From Aplectana chamaeleonis (lineage: Eukaryota > Nematoda > Chromadorea > Rhabditida > Cosmocercidae), in contig JAPDOI010000296.1 of NCBI GenBank assembly GCA_029168955.1, positions 496,001-560,000 of the forward strand: DNA of 64,000 nt. The letters run 5' to 3'. Each line of letters starts with the position of its first letter. Position 1 is the stretch's first letter. Positions 1 through 11,870 of the stretch are shown here, piece by piece. Both the position numbers and the translations under genes were made by a program. The notes below the pieces were generated by a model. That model was not told the origin of the DNA. It made no database searches and saw only the letters and a list, made by a program, of their open reading frames with translations.

Positions 1-823
1 AACTCATTCCTGTTCGGAGTCCGGATCGCTGTCTAATGCTATGCATTGTGAGCCACTATATTTGCTTTGTTCTATGAAGGAAAACGTTTTTGAGGTCGGT
101 TCTCTAAAACGTTGCGAACGACGAAAATGTGGGCGAACTAAAATGGAAACTAGTAATAGAATTAGCACTTCCAGAAATCGAAAAAATCTAAGCGTAATCC
201 AAGAAAGGCGCCAGTATCGGAACTTGACTGATATGCCTGTGGTAGAGGAAGTGTCTAGAGCATGAAACGCTTCTGCTGGAACGAACTGCATTGTTAGTAT
301 CCTTTATGCTTTCGCACTACATACTGCACTTGGGAAAATTGAATTTTTTCGATTGACCGACTTTTTCGAATAAGTCGGAAACCACACTTTTTCGGATGAT
401 CGACATTTTCAATAATGAGCCGACTTTCTTCAATCGACTTTAAAAAACGTCGATTTTTCCATTTAGCAAATTGGGCGGTACACGATGATGTAACAAAGTC
501 CTTTGTTTCCACAACAGCTTCCACAGTTACCTCCGCGGATATATATCAAATTAGAAAGCAAAAAAGAACAGCCGACAAAGAATAAATTGAAACGCATTTA
601 TATGGGAATGATTTGCAATTTAGAGAAAATGTGAGATATGTTTGAATGAGAATGAAAAAATTTGGGAGCTGGCTCCAGAATCTAGCGGTTACTGTTCAGC
701 GGGACAACAATGGGGATGTAAACTTGAAAAAGGGAAATTGGGGTGGGAGGACGTAAAAACGTTCGACCGCGAAAAAATGAGAGTTTTTAATAGAAGTCAA
801 CTGGAAACTTATCGAGGCAACTG
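1..823. other. Region without recognised feature
   Basis: No exon, RNA gene or element boundary could be supported. Short TCGA-containing stretches around 340-460 resemble the tracts seen elsewhere in the window. Confidence 0.4.
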
Positions 824-1306
824 TTAAAGGCACAGTCCGAGCTCGGGGGTAATTTTTGATATTATACTTCGGTCGTCGTGAATAGCAACCCTGCCAAGCG
901 CGAAATCTCAATTCACTCAAATAAGCGAGAAAAAGCAAGGAAAAAGTCGACTCCGCCCCCATGGAAGAAAAAATGGGTAACGCCCATCGGCAAGCTTCCG
1001 GTCTCGATAGGGATGAGAAGCGCAGTTGATTTTGTTTCAAATCTATGTTCTTCCATTTGTTTTCGGTCTGGCTTCATTATGTGACCTGCTTCAAAACGAT
1101 GGCTGCGAACAACGAGAAAAAACAGGCTCGAGACAACTCGTCCGCGAATTTCTCGCCATTCAAATTCAGAATCTTTGAGGGGCCATAACTCCATTCGTAG
1201 TGATTTCTGAGCGATTCTGGAGACACTTTTGTGATCAGCGTAAAATTTTCTCCAAGATAAGCAGGTAAACGAAATTTCGATTCTGAGGTTGGACTGTGGC
1301 TTTAAG
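824..1306. mobile_element. TTAA-flanked MITE, family A (AGGCACAGTCC termini)
   Basis: Starts TTAAAGGCACAGTCC and ends GGACTGTGGCTTTAA, so the termini are inverted and each end carries a TTAA. The interior shares long stretches with the element at 2141-2619. No transposase frame; a non-autonomous DNA element. Confidence 0.75.
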
Positions 1307-1549
1307 CAAAATCTCACCTACAGAGTATATCGCCTCAATTTTTGAAATCTCTTGAATATTCACCTAGGTTGAGCCGAAGCTCGGCGAGGTACGGGGCAAT
1401 GGTCCGTCTGACCCTGGCTAGTTTCGATTTGCGGGGTTACATAGACCACGCGCAAAGCCGAAAAATGTGTTCCGTATAAAGGAAGTGCGATTTCTAACAT
1501 CTTTGTCGAAACTACATACTTAGGAACTCTAAAGTGCGGCAAACCTCTC

Positions 1550-1690
1550 GAATATGTCGCAAATTACTCTTTCTCAAATGATTGACTTCTCGACTAGTCG
1601 TAAAATTACGTTTTCCGAGTTTCGAATGAGTCGAAAATATCCCATTTTCGAAAGATTGATTCTTTGAATTACCCAGAATTTTAAATTTTG
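1550..1690. repeat. TCGA-rich quasi-palindromic tract
   Basis: Imperfect repeats of TCGAATAATCGAG and TTTTCGACTAA type motifs. The same motif recurs at 13030-13150, 27810-27955, 28922-29280, 31690-31880 and 34975-35260. Confidence 0.5.
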
Positions 1691-1710
1691 AAGTAATCGA
1701 CTAAATCGCA

Positions 1711-2144
1711 TAAGGGCACAGTCCACCCTCAGGGGTAAAATTTGAGATTATAGTCCGCCTACCGTAAATAGCAACCCTGCCCAGCGCGAGATCTCAATTC
1801 GCTCGAATAAGCGAGAAATTAGAGGGAAAAAGTCGGCCCCGCCCACTATACCCCAAACGCCTTATCGCGCCCACAGCTTCGGAAAGGAAACCAAGTGCAG
1901 CTTTTGTACATTTCGCCTTTGAGCATCGCCACACAGACCATTTTTCCGTTTGCAAAGATTTTGGTCCCCTATTCGGGGCGAAATGCTTTATTATATTTTT
2001 AGGGTGTCGGGGGCGGGGCCGAAATTTTCCCTGTAGTGTCTCACTTATTTGATCGAATTGAGATCTCGCGCTTGGCAGGGTTGCTACGCACGGTGGGCAG
2101 ACTATAATATCAAATTTTACCCCTGAGGTTGGACTGTGCCTTTA
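1711..2144. mobile_element. TTAA MITE, family A
   Basis: Left end GGCACAGTCCACCCTCAGGG, right end GGTTGGACTGTGCCTTTAA. Both subterminal regions read as inverted copies (gcaaccctgcc near each end). The right TTAA is shared with the next element, so the two abut without spacer. Confidence 0.7.
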
Positions 2145-2619
2145 AAGGCACAGTCCAAGCTCATGGGTAATTTTTTGATATTATAGTCCGGCCCCCTCGT
2201 ATAGCAACCTTGCCAAGTGCGAAATCTCAATTCGCCCAAATAAGCGAGAAAAAGCCAGTAAAAGTCGACCAAGCCCCCAGTGAAGATAAAATGGGTGACG
2301 CCCACCGACAAGCTTCCGATTTCAATAGGGGAGAGAAGCGCGATCGATTTTGTTCCAAATCTATGTTATTCCATTTGTTTTCGGTCTGGCTTTATTTTGT
2401 GACCTGCTTTAAAACGACAGCTGCGAATGACGAGAAAAAGCAGGATCGAGACAACTCGTCCGCGAACTTCTCGCCGTTCAAAATCTTTGAGGAGCAATAA
2501 CTCCGTTAGTAGTGAGTTCTGAGCAATTCTGGAGACACTTTTGTGATCAGCGTGAAATTTTCCCCAAGATAAGCAGGAAAACGAAAACTCGATTCAGAGG
2601 TTGGACTGTGCCTTCAAAG
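2141..2619. mobile_element. TTAA MITE, family A
   Basis: Left end TTTAAAGGCACAGTCCAAGC, right end GGTTGGACTGTGCCTTCAAA. Close relative of the element at 824-1306 along its length. It abuts further elements on both sides. Confidence 0.75.
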
Positions 2620-2790
2620 GCGGTGCTCACGATGAAAAAGTTGCCCGTTTTTTGGCGGAAGTGTGAGCTTTGGATCGCTCTAAGAAAAGTAAGTGTGAAA
2701 ATACGACGGAAAACGGCCAGGAAATGGGCGAAAATCTCGTGTTCCAGCCAACCCATTAGCTCACTCCACCCACATCATGTAACAGATGCC
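2616..2790. mobile_element. TTAA MITE, family B, left part only
   Basis: Starts AAAGGCGGTGCTCACGATGA and aligns with the left ends at 37525 and 29605. No matching right terminus was found nearby, so it is truncated. Confidence 0.55.
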
Positions 2791-3482
2791 CTGCGTTTCT
2801 TTCACCAGGGGGACAGAGGCCGAATTTTTGAAAACTCTTTGTCGCGAAAGATTCTAACATTCGAGCATGTGCATTGGCCCATCTTATTCTTCAAGAGTTT
2901 TCGGTATAGGAAACAGAAAATAAAGAAGTCATTCACCTAGGAATTTCGACGCTCAGAACATTTGCGACGTTTGCTTTGACGTTTTGTACGCAGTGCACGA
3001 AACCTACAAGCAGGCGTAAATGAATGTTCAATAGGTTTTGAACAGATTTTTCTTCGATATTCGAGTTTCATGGGGGTTTGGCCCTATTATCCACTACTTC
3101 GTAAACTTGCCTACTCAAAAACATTGGAAACGTTTCGTCGTAAACACTGCTATCAGGTCGAGTCTAATTTTTTCAATAGGGTGATCGTTCAATCGTTCGA
3201 TTCGGCGCAAGTCTAGTGCATACATAACATGTTGTGCTGGGTTGATCCGAGCTGCTGGTTCGAAGGAGTTACAGGATTTTGACGCTTCGCGAAAAGGTAA
3301 GGGTGCTCACATTGGGCAAATTGAATGGTGTTCCTGGAACATTTTTCGGAACTTGCTCAAGATTTATATTTAGGGTGTTGAACACAAATTTCCATTTTAG
3401 CGTTTTGGAAATCGTCAAAAGTCGAGTTTGGCCCCCGAAATTTTCTCTCGATAAGAAGCACTAAAAAATATATCGAAGACTT
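2791..3482. other. Region without recognised feature
   Basis: Intergenic-looking sequence; no exon or element boundary supported. Confidence 0.3.
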
Positions 3483-3613
3483 CTAAATATCGTCAACTGA
3501 ACTCGTCAACAGATTCGCAATCAGCACCATCCTTCCCTTGTCATCGCAAAAACGCTCGGCAACTTGTTGCAAAAACTTGCCAAGGAAACTTTGGAGACGC
3601 TTCAGGGGACGTC
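3483..3613 (-). CDS. Possible terminal exon, protein not recognised
   Basis: On the minus strand a frame runs from an AG acceptor just above 3613 to a TAG at 3485-3483. The peptide includes RLQSFLGKFLQQVAERF and ends LLTSSVDDI. Codons follow the purine-N-pyrimidine bias of real coding sequence. The acceptor (gggatag) lacks a clear pyrimidine tract, the plus-strand frames are also open, and no upstream exon was found. The family is not recognised; a chance open stretch is possible. Confidence 0.25.
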
Positions 3614-3649
3614 CTATCCCATCCACTATATTCACTAGACGTTAGTGCT

Positions 3650-4754
3650 TCCGTCTAGCACTACTGGCAGGAGATTGTTTACGAAATGGCCGAGCAGAAC
3701 TTCACTTCTTTCTAGCAAGCGGGTTTTAATGAGGAATTTGTGTGCTGCTCAAAAGATGAGTAAAATTCACCGACGACGGACGGTGGATAAATTACAAATT
3801 ATCCGATTGAATAAATTACATAACACCATGTTCATTGATTAAAGCTTCAAAGTTGCAAAATAAGCACTCGAAAATTATTTGTATCCCCAATGATGCAAAC
3901 TCTCAAACAAGAAGGAGATATAAGGAAAAAAGCCAATTTTGGAACAAATAAGCTTGAAGAATATGTTTTCATTCAAACTTGTCCAGGGGGCTACTTCGAC
4001 CGCTAAATATGAATTTTAAGGTTTTCAAAGAACTGATGCACGTTTTACAATGTTCAAAAGTTAACCTAGCGACCGTCTTGGTTTTACAACTCTTTGGAAC
4101 CAGCAGGTCAGGTCCAGGTAATGCACAATGTTACTACAGATGACCGAGAGATACAAGCTGTACCAACGCCCCAAAGTCCCGTAGATTTTCGAGCGCGGGC
4201 ACAAAGCGGAGATTAGAGACAGCGAGAGAGCGTTTGGCTGACGGAGACAGCAGTAACGCGCGCACACGCAGCGCATCTAGTGATGAGAACTTCGCTTTTT
4301 CACTGAGCATACCGACAATCGATTTCGTTCTAGTACACGGGTTTCACTCCGAACACAATCCTTGCAAGTTTAGCCAATGCTCGCTATATTTGTCGAAGAA
4401 AGAGTAGCGCGGGCATTGGATCGTCCCCTTGTCGAGCGCAGCAAAGTAAATGAACAAGGCGCGATCATTGCGTCGGGTCGTGCGGCGCTTGCGAAACCAC
4501 TAGCCAGCGGGTTTCGATCGCGCTCGACGAACTAACTCCGCAGACGAGAACACTCTCCTGCCTCCTGCTAGAAAAAATCTACCGATTTTAACTCACAATA
4601 CAAATAGGAATTCAATGAGTGGGAAATTTGCTAAGAGTGTGACTCGACATTGAACGTTCTGTTACAAGTAACAACGTGAGGATAACATCCTTTTGAACAA
4701 TATTCAAAACCTTGCTTCCAAAATGCGCAAAACGGGGAACAAGAAAGGTACCTA
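3650..4754. other. Region without recognised feature
   Basis: No coding exon supported. 4190-4270 is rich in GCGCG, GAGAG and CGCACACGC motifs, which could be promoter-like or a decayed repeat. Confidence 0.3.
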
Positions 4755-5004
4755 CAGTTCACCTCCGCACTGCCGTTCAGTCCGCAAAGTGCACCCTGAT
4801 TGCGAAATCGTGCTGCGGCGCGGTTGCGAGTATCCTCAGACAAGGATGTAGGATAACCCGGGCTTTTTTGCCTTTGATGCCCGGGTGATCCCACCGCCCG
4901 GGTGATCCCACATCCCTGTCTGAGGATACTCGCAACCGCGCCGCAGCACGATTTCGCAATCAGCGCGCACTTTGCGGACTGAACGGCAGTGCGGAAGTGA
5001 ACTG
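4755..5004. mobile_element. Foldback MITE with Tc1/mariner-type ends
   Basis: The element starts CAGTTCACCTCCGCACTGCC and ends with its complement (GGAAGTGAACTG), flanked on both sides by TA. The two arms, about 120 bp each, are inverted copies around a short GC-rich centre containing CCCGGGTGATCCCAC. CAG-starting ends with a TA duplication are typical of Tc1/mariner. A second copy lies at 9609-9855. Confidence 0.8.
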
Positions 5005-5009
5005 TAATT

Positions 5010-7350
5010 TGAATTCACGATTTGAATGGCTTCCAAAGTAGACTGAAAGGAGACACAAGATTGTGTCCACTGAAAGCGTCTAGAGTCTTCCATTCGTTGT
5101 ACAATGAAGGTATTACGTACTGATTAGGAATGCAAAGAAGGCGATGACCGCAGACGGGGCTGGTTGAGAGTGCAATGTGTGCGTGTTTTTGCGTTACTCA
5201 AATCAATCGCCTTAGTACGTACGCACAGCAACTCGAGACAGCGACAGCAACTCAAACGTCCACAACAATACGCACACGAGAAAACATCCCCTAACCCCTT
5301 CGCTTCGGCCTCTCTCGTGCAGAGACAATGAAGCTGGTCCGAGCTGATACCCGCGTCTCAGCAAATATCGCCAACAAAGGCACAAACACCTCTCGAGTCC
5401 GTCCGCAAAGAGTAACGAAAAGACACGTATCCTGAGTGCGAGAGGGTTACACAAGACTGAATCTGAACGAAGGTACTGATGAGATTCTTACCAACGTCGA
5501 CTTTCAGTTAGAAAGATGTACGCCAGAGCTTGAGCTTTCATTAGAGTATTTGAGACTTGGGAGCATGATGAAGAATGAGCAGAGCCACAGAGTCTTTTCT
5601 TCCTGATGAAAAACCGTTTGTGGAAGCATCAAACCATTAGACAACGTGACGCATTTAATTATAGAGTTTGCTGCGTAATGCATACAAAACAGGACGATCA
5701 AATAAAAATAATACTATGAAGAAGATGGAAACGAATTTAACCATGAACATGCCGACAACGCCTGCTTTCTGCATTGTGTTGAAAAGTCAGCAAAGCCGAA
5801 AGTGTCGACAATGACGTTTTATGTGTGTATGTGAAAAAGGAGGCTTGAGTACTGCTCTTGTAATAGGAGTAGCTACATTCATGGAGCTTTCTCGCTCTCT
5901 TCTTCAATTCTGCTCAAGTGGAAAGGCTCCCGAGTAGAAGCACGTGGCCGAGTACAAAGCGGCCACGTACTGCGAATGCGTGAAACTTGTGCCTCACCAA
6001 AGTTGTTACTGCAGGAGTACGGCGCCATGCTGTGCACCTACGTCATCATCGTGGCAGCACGTGCTCTTATTATATGTACAGGAAAGCGCGGGCGTTATGT
6101 GAAGTGAGAATCCGGAAGGTCTGCAAATGCAAGGACAATTCTTTATTGTGCGGACAACTATTCCATTCGGAGGGCGGAACGCAGCGAGTTTCATCAAATC
6201 CGTCCACCTGATTGCACTGTCAGCCGACCAGTGAACATTGGAAAGACACACGTGAACATACCCTCCTTCTTTAGATAACTGAACACTATTTTGAGGTGTT
6301 GTTTGCGATGAAGAAGAAACCCGTTTCTTTTCGCGTAATTCAGAGCTTCGGCCGACCTTCCTGAGATTAAAAAAGGAATAGCTAGTTACCAGAAGAATTG
6401 AGAAAATTCGCACATCAGCACACTCATCGGGGCTTGCTGTTAGTTGAAATTTTCGAAGAAAGCTGCATCCATTGCGTCACATTTCAATATGATTTTATTT
6501 CAATTTAATTCTTATGGAGATTGAATACCAACCCATAGGAGGTGCTCCACATAGTTTGCCTGTGGAACCTCCAGGCGAGATATAGTTGTTGCAAATCAGA
6601 CGAGATTCTCTACTAAATTCTAAAAAAACGGGAAGAGAACTCGACCGATTCTGGAAAGCTATGTATGTAGTTTTGAGTTAGTAGTGTCACCGTAGTCGTT
6701 GCCGGTGTTTAGCACATATCTATCCACAAAAAGAACAAGGTTATCAATTATACGGTCCCGGGAAGTAAAGGAGAATAGGCCTGGCAAAACAGTACGAGAA
6801 TAATTAGACGATCCAATAAAAATTTGTAGTTTATATCAGGCAAACTTGTTTACGCGAACTAGCAGGTTTTATTGTTTGAAAATCAAGATGATTCAGAAAA
6901 ATGAATAGTATTGGAACATAGATAACCAAACTTTCGAGGTCGGCGGGCATTGATCGTCTGCCAACTCCGATACGAATATTGTGATGGAATCGCAATTTCG
7001 CCTCGATTTCAACTGTCAGGTCGTGGATATTATGATGCAGCAATATTAAAGTTTTGTATGTACCAGACTGTCTTTGAAGGATCAATAGCAAATATTTCGT
7101 CTGGCATGGTCTTCGGTGCACCGAGTCAGACTTCAACCAGTCCCACCCCCAGTATAAGGGAGGTACGACGACAAAATTGGTAGGTTTGGCGAATGAGAAA
7201 CAGGAAGGATTTTTTTCCAAAACGGACGACAAATGACCAAATTTCCGATGAAAAGGTCCTCGAAAAGATCGCTGGTGTGACGATATGCATTAGCGATTCA
7301 TTGAAAGCCGGTTATTGTCATGCCGCGCTGTGAGAACAGCAACTTTTCGG
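5010..7350. other. Region without recognised gene
   Basis: Several open stretches exist but none shows a coherent protein or consistent splice sites. 5210-5460 is C/A rich with CGACAGCAACTC motifs. A minus-strand glycine/proline-rich peptide (GGSTGKLCGAPPMGWYS, about 6535-6590) was noted but has no splice support. Confidence 0.3.
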
Positions 7351-7351
7351 G

Positions 7352-7902
7352 ACAGGTGCTGTCTACACACCGGGAGAGGAGTTGTCCCGTTGGGCATGTG
7401 GATCGAATCCACACCGCGGGTGTGGCTAAGGAGCAGTTCGGCTAGCACACGTGACGCGCGACGGAAAGGCGCTGTGCGCGCTCATCGTCCTTGGGGCGCG
7501 TTAACCGAGGACCTCCGAAAAAAGTAGTCGTTGTCCCATTGTAGCCGTCCCCCTTTATCATTTTTTGCATTTCATTCATGTTTTTTTGTTTCTAATGTGC
7601 TTTTTTAGACGCAATGCTTCTCGTACATACCATCGTTTCAATGGAATTCGCAACTTTTTTGAGAGCCCTTGATTAACGCGCCCCAAGGACGATGAGCGCG
7701 CACAGCGTTTTACCGCCGCGCGCGTCGTATGTACCAGCCGAACTGCTCCTTAGCCACACCCGCGGTGTGGATTCGATCCACATGCCGTCCCGTTGTCGCA
7801 GTTCGAAACGTCACGCCACCCAACGCGAGCGAAGTGCTCCCGAGTGGAATTAGAGCCACAAAAGGCGGACAACTCCTCCCTCGGTGTGTAGAGAACCCCT
7901 GT
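7352..7902. mobile_element. GC-rich foldback element
   Basis: The left arm (7352-7507) pairs with the right arm (7672-7902): for example GGGGCGCGTTAA near 7493 matches TTAACGCGCCCC near 7674, and GGATCGAATCCACACCGCGG near 7400 matches its complement near 7765. The right arm carries about 70 extra bases. The AT-rich centre is about 165 bp. No transposase is encoded. Confidence 0.75.
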
Positions 7903-7926
7903 ACCGACTTTTCTGGGTGACGAGCC

Positions 7927-8860
7927 TTGTCAACTAACGAATCGAGCGCAGACTTCTCGCCGACTCTGAGCGGACAATGCGCTCAAATCACTGCAAGCTC
8001 ACATTCTGCACAGTTCTTGCTCAGAACAATGAGAAAATTGGTATCGAGAAAGTTGTCACAATTCCTTGATTCGTACACCAGGAAAGAGCTGAAACTTATT
8101 TTACAACTCGACGAATACCCAAATTGAGAAAGAAAAGGGAACCTACTTCCACATTCTCAGTGAAAAATCTTGTTTGAAAGTTCGAAACACTTCAAGTAGC
8201 CCGCATAGAACAAAAATTATGTCATAGGAATCGAGCAGCAAGAACACAATAAACTGAAGGCACGGTTCACTTTGAAAACATCTCCGCGTTTTTAGAAACA
8301 TAAGTTTTGTATTCTTTCAAGCAAAACTAGCCAAACTAACGAAGCAGTTCACCCATATCAGGAAAGAGTTGCTCATAGAAACAACAGTTGCCGAGGTTTC
8401 GAGGACTCTTCATCTCGAATGATCTCGAAATCCAAACACGCGCATCAAAACCTTCTTGGTTTTGAAAATAGCAAAGTAGTTCGAAGCGCAAAAACCATTT
8501 CGACGTTTCACACTTTATAGCACCAATCCTGCTATACATAAAAGAAGGTGAGGAGCTTCCATGGCCGTAGAGATCAATCAGAGATCAAATGCTTATTATT
8601 ATCGAGTTGACTTTCCGTAGTCCATTTTCATAGATAAGCGGACGTCAAGCTGAATTGTAAACGAGAGACTGTGAGCAACGCCGGCGCCATTTCACTGATG
8701 GCAATTTCATGTGCCGGCGAAGACAGCATATGAGCTGGCGCGACCGTGCTCTAGCGGCAGAGGCCGGCGGTTGCCGACAAGAATGTATTAGAGCTCCTAA
8801 AAATAGTATTTCTTCCCAAGAAACTGAGGGTTTTTGATTTTGCTACTAAATACAGTGTTT
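7927..8860. other. Region without recognised feature
   Basis: No exon or element boundary supported. 8670-8770 has GCCGGCG motifs in partial inverted arrangement. Confidence 0.3.
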
Positions 8861-8861
8861 A

Positions 8862-9352
8862 AAAGCTATGGTGCGGTTGCGGTCCACACACTAAAACCAC
8901 GGTGGAGAAATCCGGGCTTTTTGCTAGATTTCGTCATCGATCTACAGCACAGCGGACTTCCTGGGTGACTTATTTTCTGTTATTTTGCCCTCTTTGTTTC
9001 TGCTTTACTGTTGTTTCTGACTGTTTGAATATTGCGAATAGGAGCTCTTCTCAGCGCGTAGGGGGAACCTGCCGTATTTTTTCAACGGGAACTTGCCGTA
9101 TTTTTTCAATTTGACAAGAGTTTTGAAAAAAAAAACGCTACCAAGGCCAAACAAAGAGTAAATTCCCTCACGCACTAAGAAAAGCCTCTATTCGCAATAT
9201 CAAGAGAGTCAGAAACAAAAATAAAGCAGAAACAAGCGTGAAAAAAAGAAAGATCGTAACCCACCCGCGAAATCAGCTGTGCTGTCTATGGATGACGAAA
9301 TCTGGCAAACCGTAGTTTTAGTGGGTCGACCGCAACCGCACCATAGCCTTCT
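8862..9352. mobile_element. Foldback element
   Basis: Ends AAGCTATGGTGCGGTTGCGG and CCGCAACCGCACCATAGCCT are inverted. The arms stay similar inward (ATATTGCGAATAG near 9030 against CTATTCGCAATAT near 9188). The centre carries two copies of a short repeat (GGGAACCTGCCGTATTTTTT and GGGAACTTGCCGTATTTTTT). Confidence 0.75.
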
Positions 9353-9608
9353 GACATTGCGGTGAACTATACATTTCATTCTGTGGACCCTAACAGTTCA
9401 AAAATGTGCAAAACTAAAAGACGGTTTTTATCGCGAACACTGTCAATGCTGCACGTTGTCCATGCTTGCACGTTGATTTTAGCCGGGTGTCTATAATGCG
9501 TTCATTTTGACATTTTCGGGAGCAAGGTGAATATGGCGTATGTGGTGTCACTTGCAATATCATGCACGGACTTTGACAAGATGCACTCTGTGGCTTTTTT
9601 ATCTATTC

Positions 9609-9855
9609 TTCACTTCCGCACTGCCGTTCAGTCCGCAAAGTGCGCTTGATTGCGAAATCGTGCTGCGGCGCGGTTGCGAGTATCCTCAGACAGGGATGTG
9701 GGATCACCCAGGCAGTGGGATCACCCGGGCACCAAAGGCCAAAAGCGCCCGGGTGATCCCACATCCTTGTCTGAGGATGTTCGCAACCGCGCCGCAGCAA
9801 GATTTCGCAATCAGGGTGCACTTTGCGGACTGAATGGCAGTGCGGAGGTGAACTG
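9609..9855. mobile_element. Foldback MITE, second copy of the 4755 family
   Basis: Same arms and GC-rich centre as 4755-5004. The right end GGAGGTGAACTG is followed by TA. The left end lacks the outermost bases, so this copy is slightly decayed. Confidence 0.75.
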
Positions 9856-9957
9856 TAAATGGTGTTGCAATACTGTAACTTGATTGAAATGCCGATGTCT
9901 ATCTAAAAGGGAAATATTTTTCGGGTACTTCGAAAGGAGCGAATTGATTTAGGTAAG

Positions 9958-10240
9958 GTGCGTCCGAATGAGAATGGCGGCCCATGCGGCCGGCGTGCTT
10001 GGCAGGCGGCCTTCGCGCTCGCCGCTCTCGGACGAGCATACGAAAAGTCCCCACCGCCATCGACCACGAACGGGGCGGGCACCGGCTGGCAGCAAGCACT
10101 GCGCCGATCAATCAGCTCTGCAAACGGTGGTATAGGGGACGGCCGTCGTTGAAATCCAACACTCGTCCGAGGGCGGCACATGCGACGGCCGCCTGACAAG
10201 CACGCCGGCCGCGTGGGCCGCCATTCTCATTCGGGCACAC
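9958..10240. mobile_element. GC-rich foldback element
   Basis: Left end GTGCGTCCGAATGAGAATGG and right end CCATTCTCATTCGGGCACAC are inverted, followed inward by GGCCGGCGTGCTTG against CAAGCACGCCGGCC. Open frames on both strands here only mirror each other through the palindrome. Confidence 0.75.
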
Positions 10241-10804
10241 TTTAGTCACCCAGGATGCTAATGCCACTTGTATTGAGAACTGTGAGCGTCTCTTTCTGAA
10301 GCCCAGTCCAAAGCCCAATTCACGAGCTCGAAACGATAGGTGGAACTTGAAGATTGATTTTTCACCCAATCTCTGTCCAGCCGAACACGAAAAACCTTTT
10401 TTTTTCGAATTTTTGGACGACTGCAGCAGGTTAGAAAAGTGGCATTATACGTACTGTAACCTACATACAGTCCTCGCCAGCGAAACAAAAAACCAAACCT
10501 CAGATTCGTCTTCAGCGCTCCCTGAACCAAGGTTGGAAGAAGAAAACGAATTTAATTTTCCGAGGTCAACATACAGTCCTGAGCTTGTAGCTCTTTCTGA
10601 TCTAAGTTTGGGGAAAGGACACTCACAGTTTTTAGCATCACACACTGGCACGAGCATCATCACAGGGCAGCTCATTTCCCTCACTTCCAAATTTTCTAAA
10701 ACGAGTTTCCTCGTTAGAGATATGATGAATTTCAAAAGGAGACCGATATTATGGGGAAAGCGAACATTTAATTGCACTATTTTGTCCAAAACTCTTCTCT
10801 CTCG

Positions 10805-11259
10805 TTAAAGGCAGCGTTCACGATGATCATCCTCGTTGACTTTCCACAGTAAAATGATAGGGGAGAAGGATCCTAGGCTCCCAGTGCCAAAGGAACGGTA
10901 GAAAACGAGCCAGGAGTGGCAAAATAACGGCTGCAAACAAGCGTTTTGGTGCCCCAGACACACCTGGTGCCCCAGATCCGCCCCTCGAAAGAACAAATGA
11001 AGACTCAGACTACAGGAATGATCAAGTAAAGGAAGTGCTGATAAGTGAACTGATCGCTTGATTGCATTGAATGCTATCATCCTTCTAGCGGTCAATTCCT
11101 CCACGCTCAAAAATCAACATAAACAAGGGAGAGCCTATTTTGGCTCAAAAACGCGTCTTTCGTGTCCCCTTTAAGCATGCCTTGCTATATAGGGCACCAG
11201 ACCTTCCGTAAACCCTGGAGATATCGGAAGTGAAATTTATCCTGAACACTGCCTTTGAG
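10805..11259. mobile_element. TTAA MITE, family B
   Basis: Left end TTAAAGGCAGCGTTCACGAT, right end CCTGAACACTGCCTTTGA. The same element lies in reverse orientation at 30959-31416 and truncated at 35535-35773. Confidence 0.8.
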
Positions 11260-11870
11260 ATCTTACGTCTTATTTTTGTCTGCGATGAGTACACAGGAGG
11301 AATTGCAGAGCAAAAAAGAATAGATTGGTTTCTGAAACACGTACATGTTCATATTTGAGAGGTTTCAGGCGTAGTGAAGGCCATTATGAAAACATTACAT
11401 AGGTCGGTACTTGAAGGAAGAAAATGGTTTATCGAATCCGAAGTTTGCGCGCAAAGGGTGATAGATCCTTGGAGGAATAAAGATGGCACCTTGATCAGGT
11501 TTAAGGTTAAAGATTACCTTTTGTTGTGATAATTGAACTGATGGGACTAATAAATAACAAGTGGTTAGAACTAAACAAGTGGTTCACAGGTTTCTTAGAA
11601 AGCAAATAAATGGAATGGAATTTTTTCATTTAGCATTCCCTTATTGCATATCGCGTGATCCCTTTGTGGTTTCTTAGTATTAGTGTAATTTTGTTTCCTT
11701 TTTTTTCTCTCACGACGTCTTATATGTCGTAATTAATCTAATCTAATCTAAAACTAATGCGAAAACTATTTAGGACGATTTGTCAGTACTCTCTTGAATA
11801 TCATCATGAATTTCTTTTCCTTTCCACTGATTCAAAGGCACCACACATTTGATATTTTGAGAAGAGAAGC
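11260..11870. other. Region without recognised feature
   Basis: No exon supported. A short TAATC tandem run lies near 11732-11750. Confidence 0.3.

Noticed and set aside
10347..10808. 153-residue plus-strand open frame
   Set aside because: It ends inside the terminus of a TTAA element, the opposite strand is open too, and no recognisable domain or splice pattern was found. It could still hide an exon, so RNA data would be worth checking.
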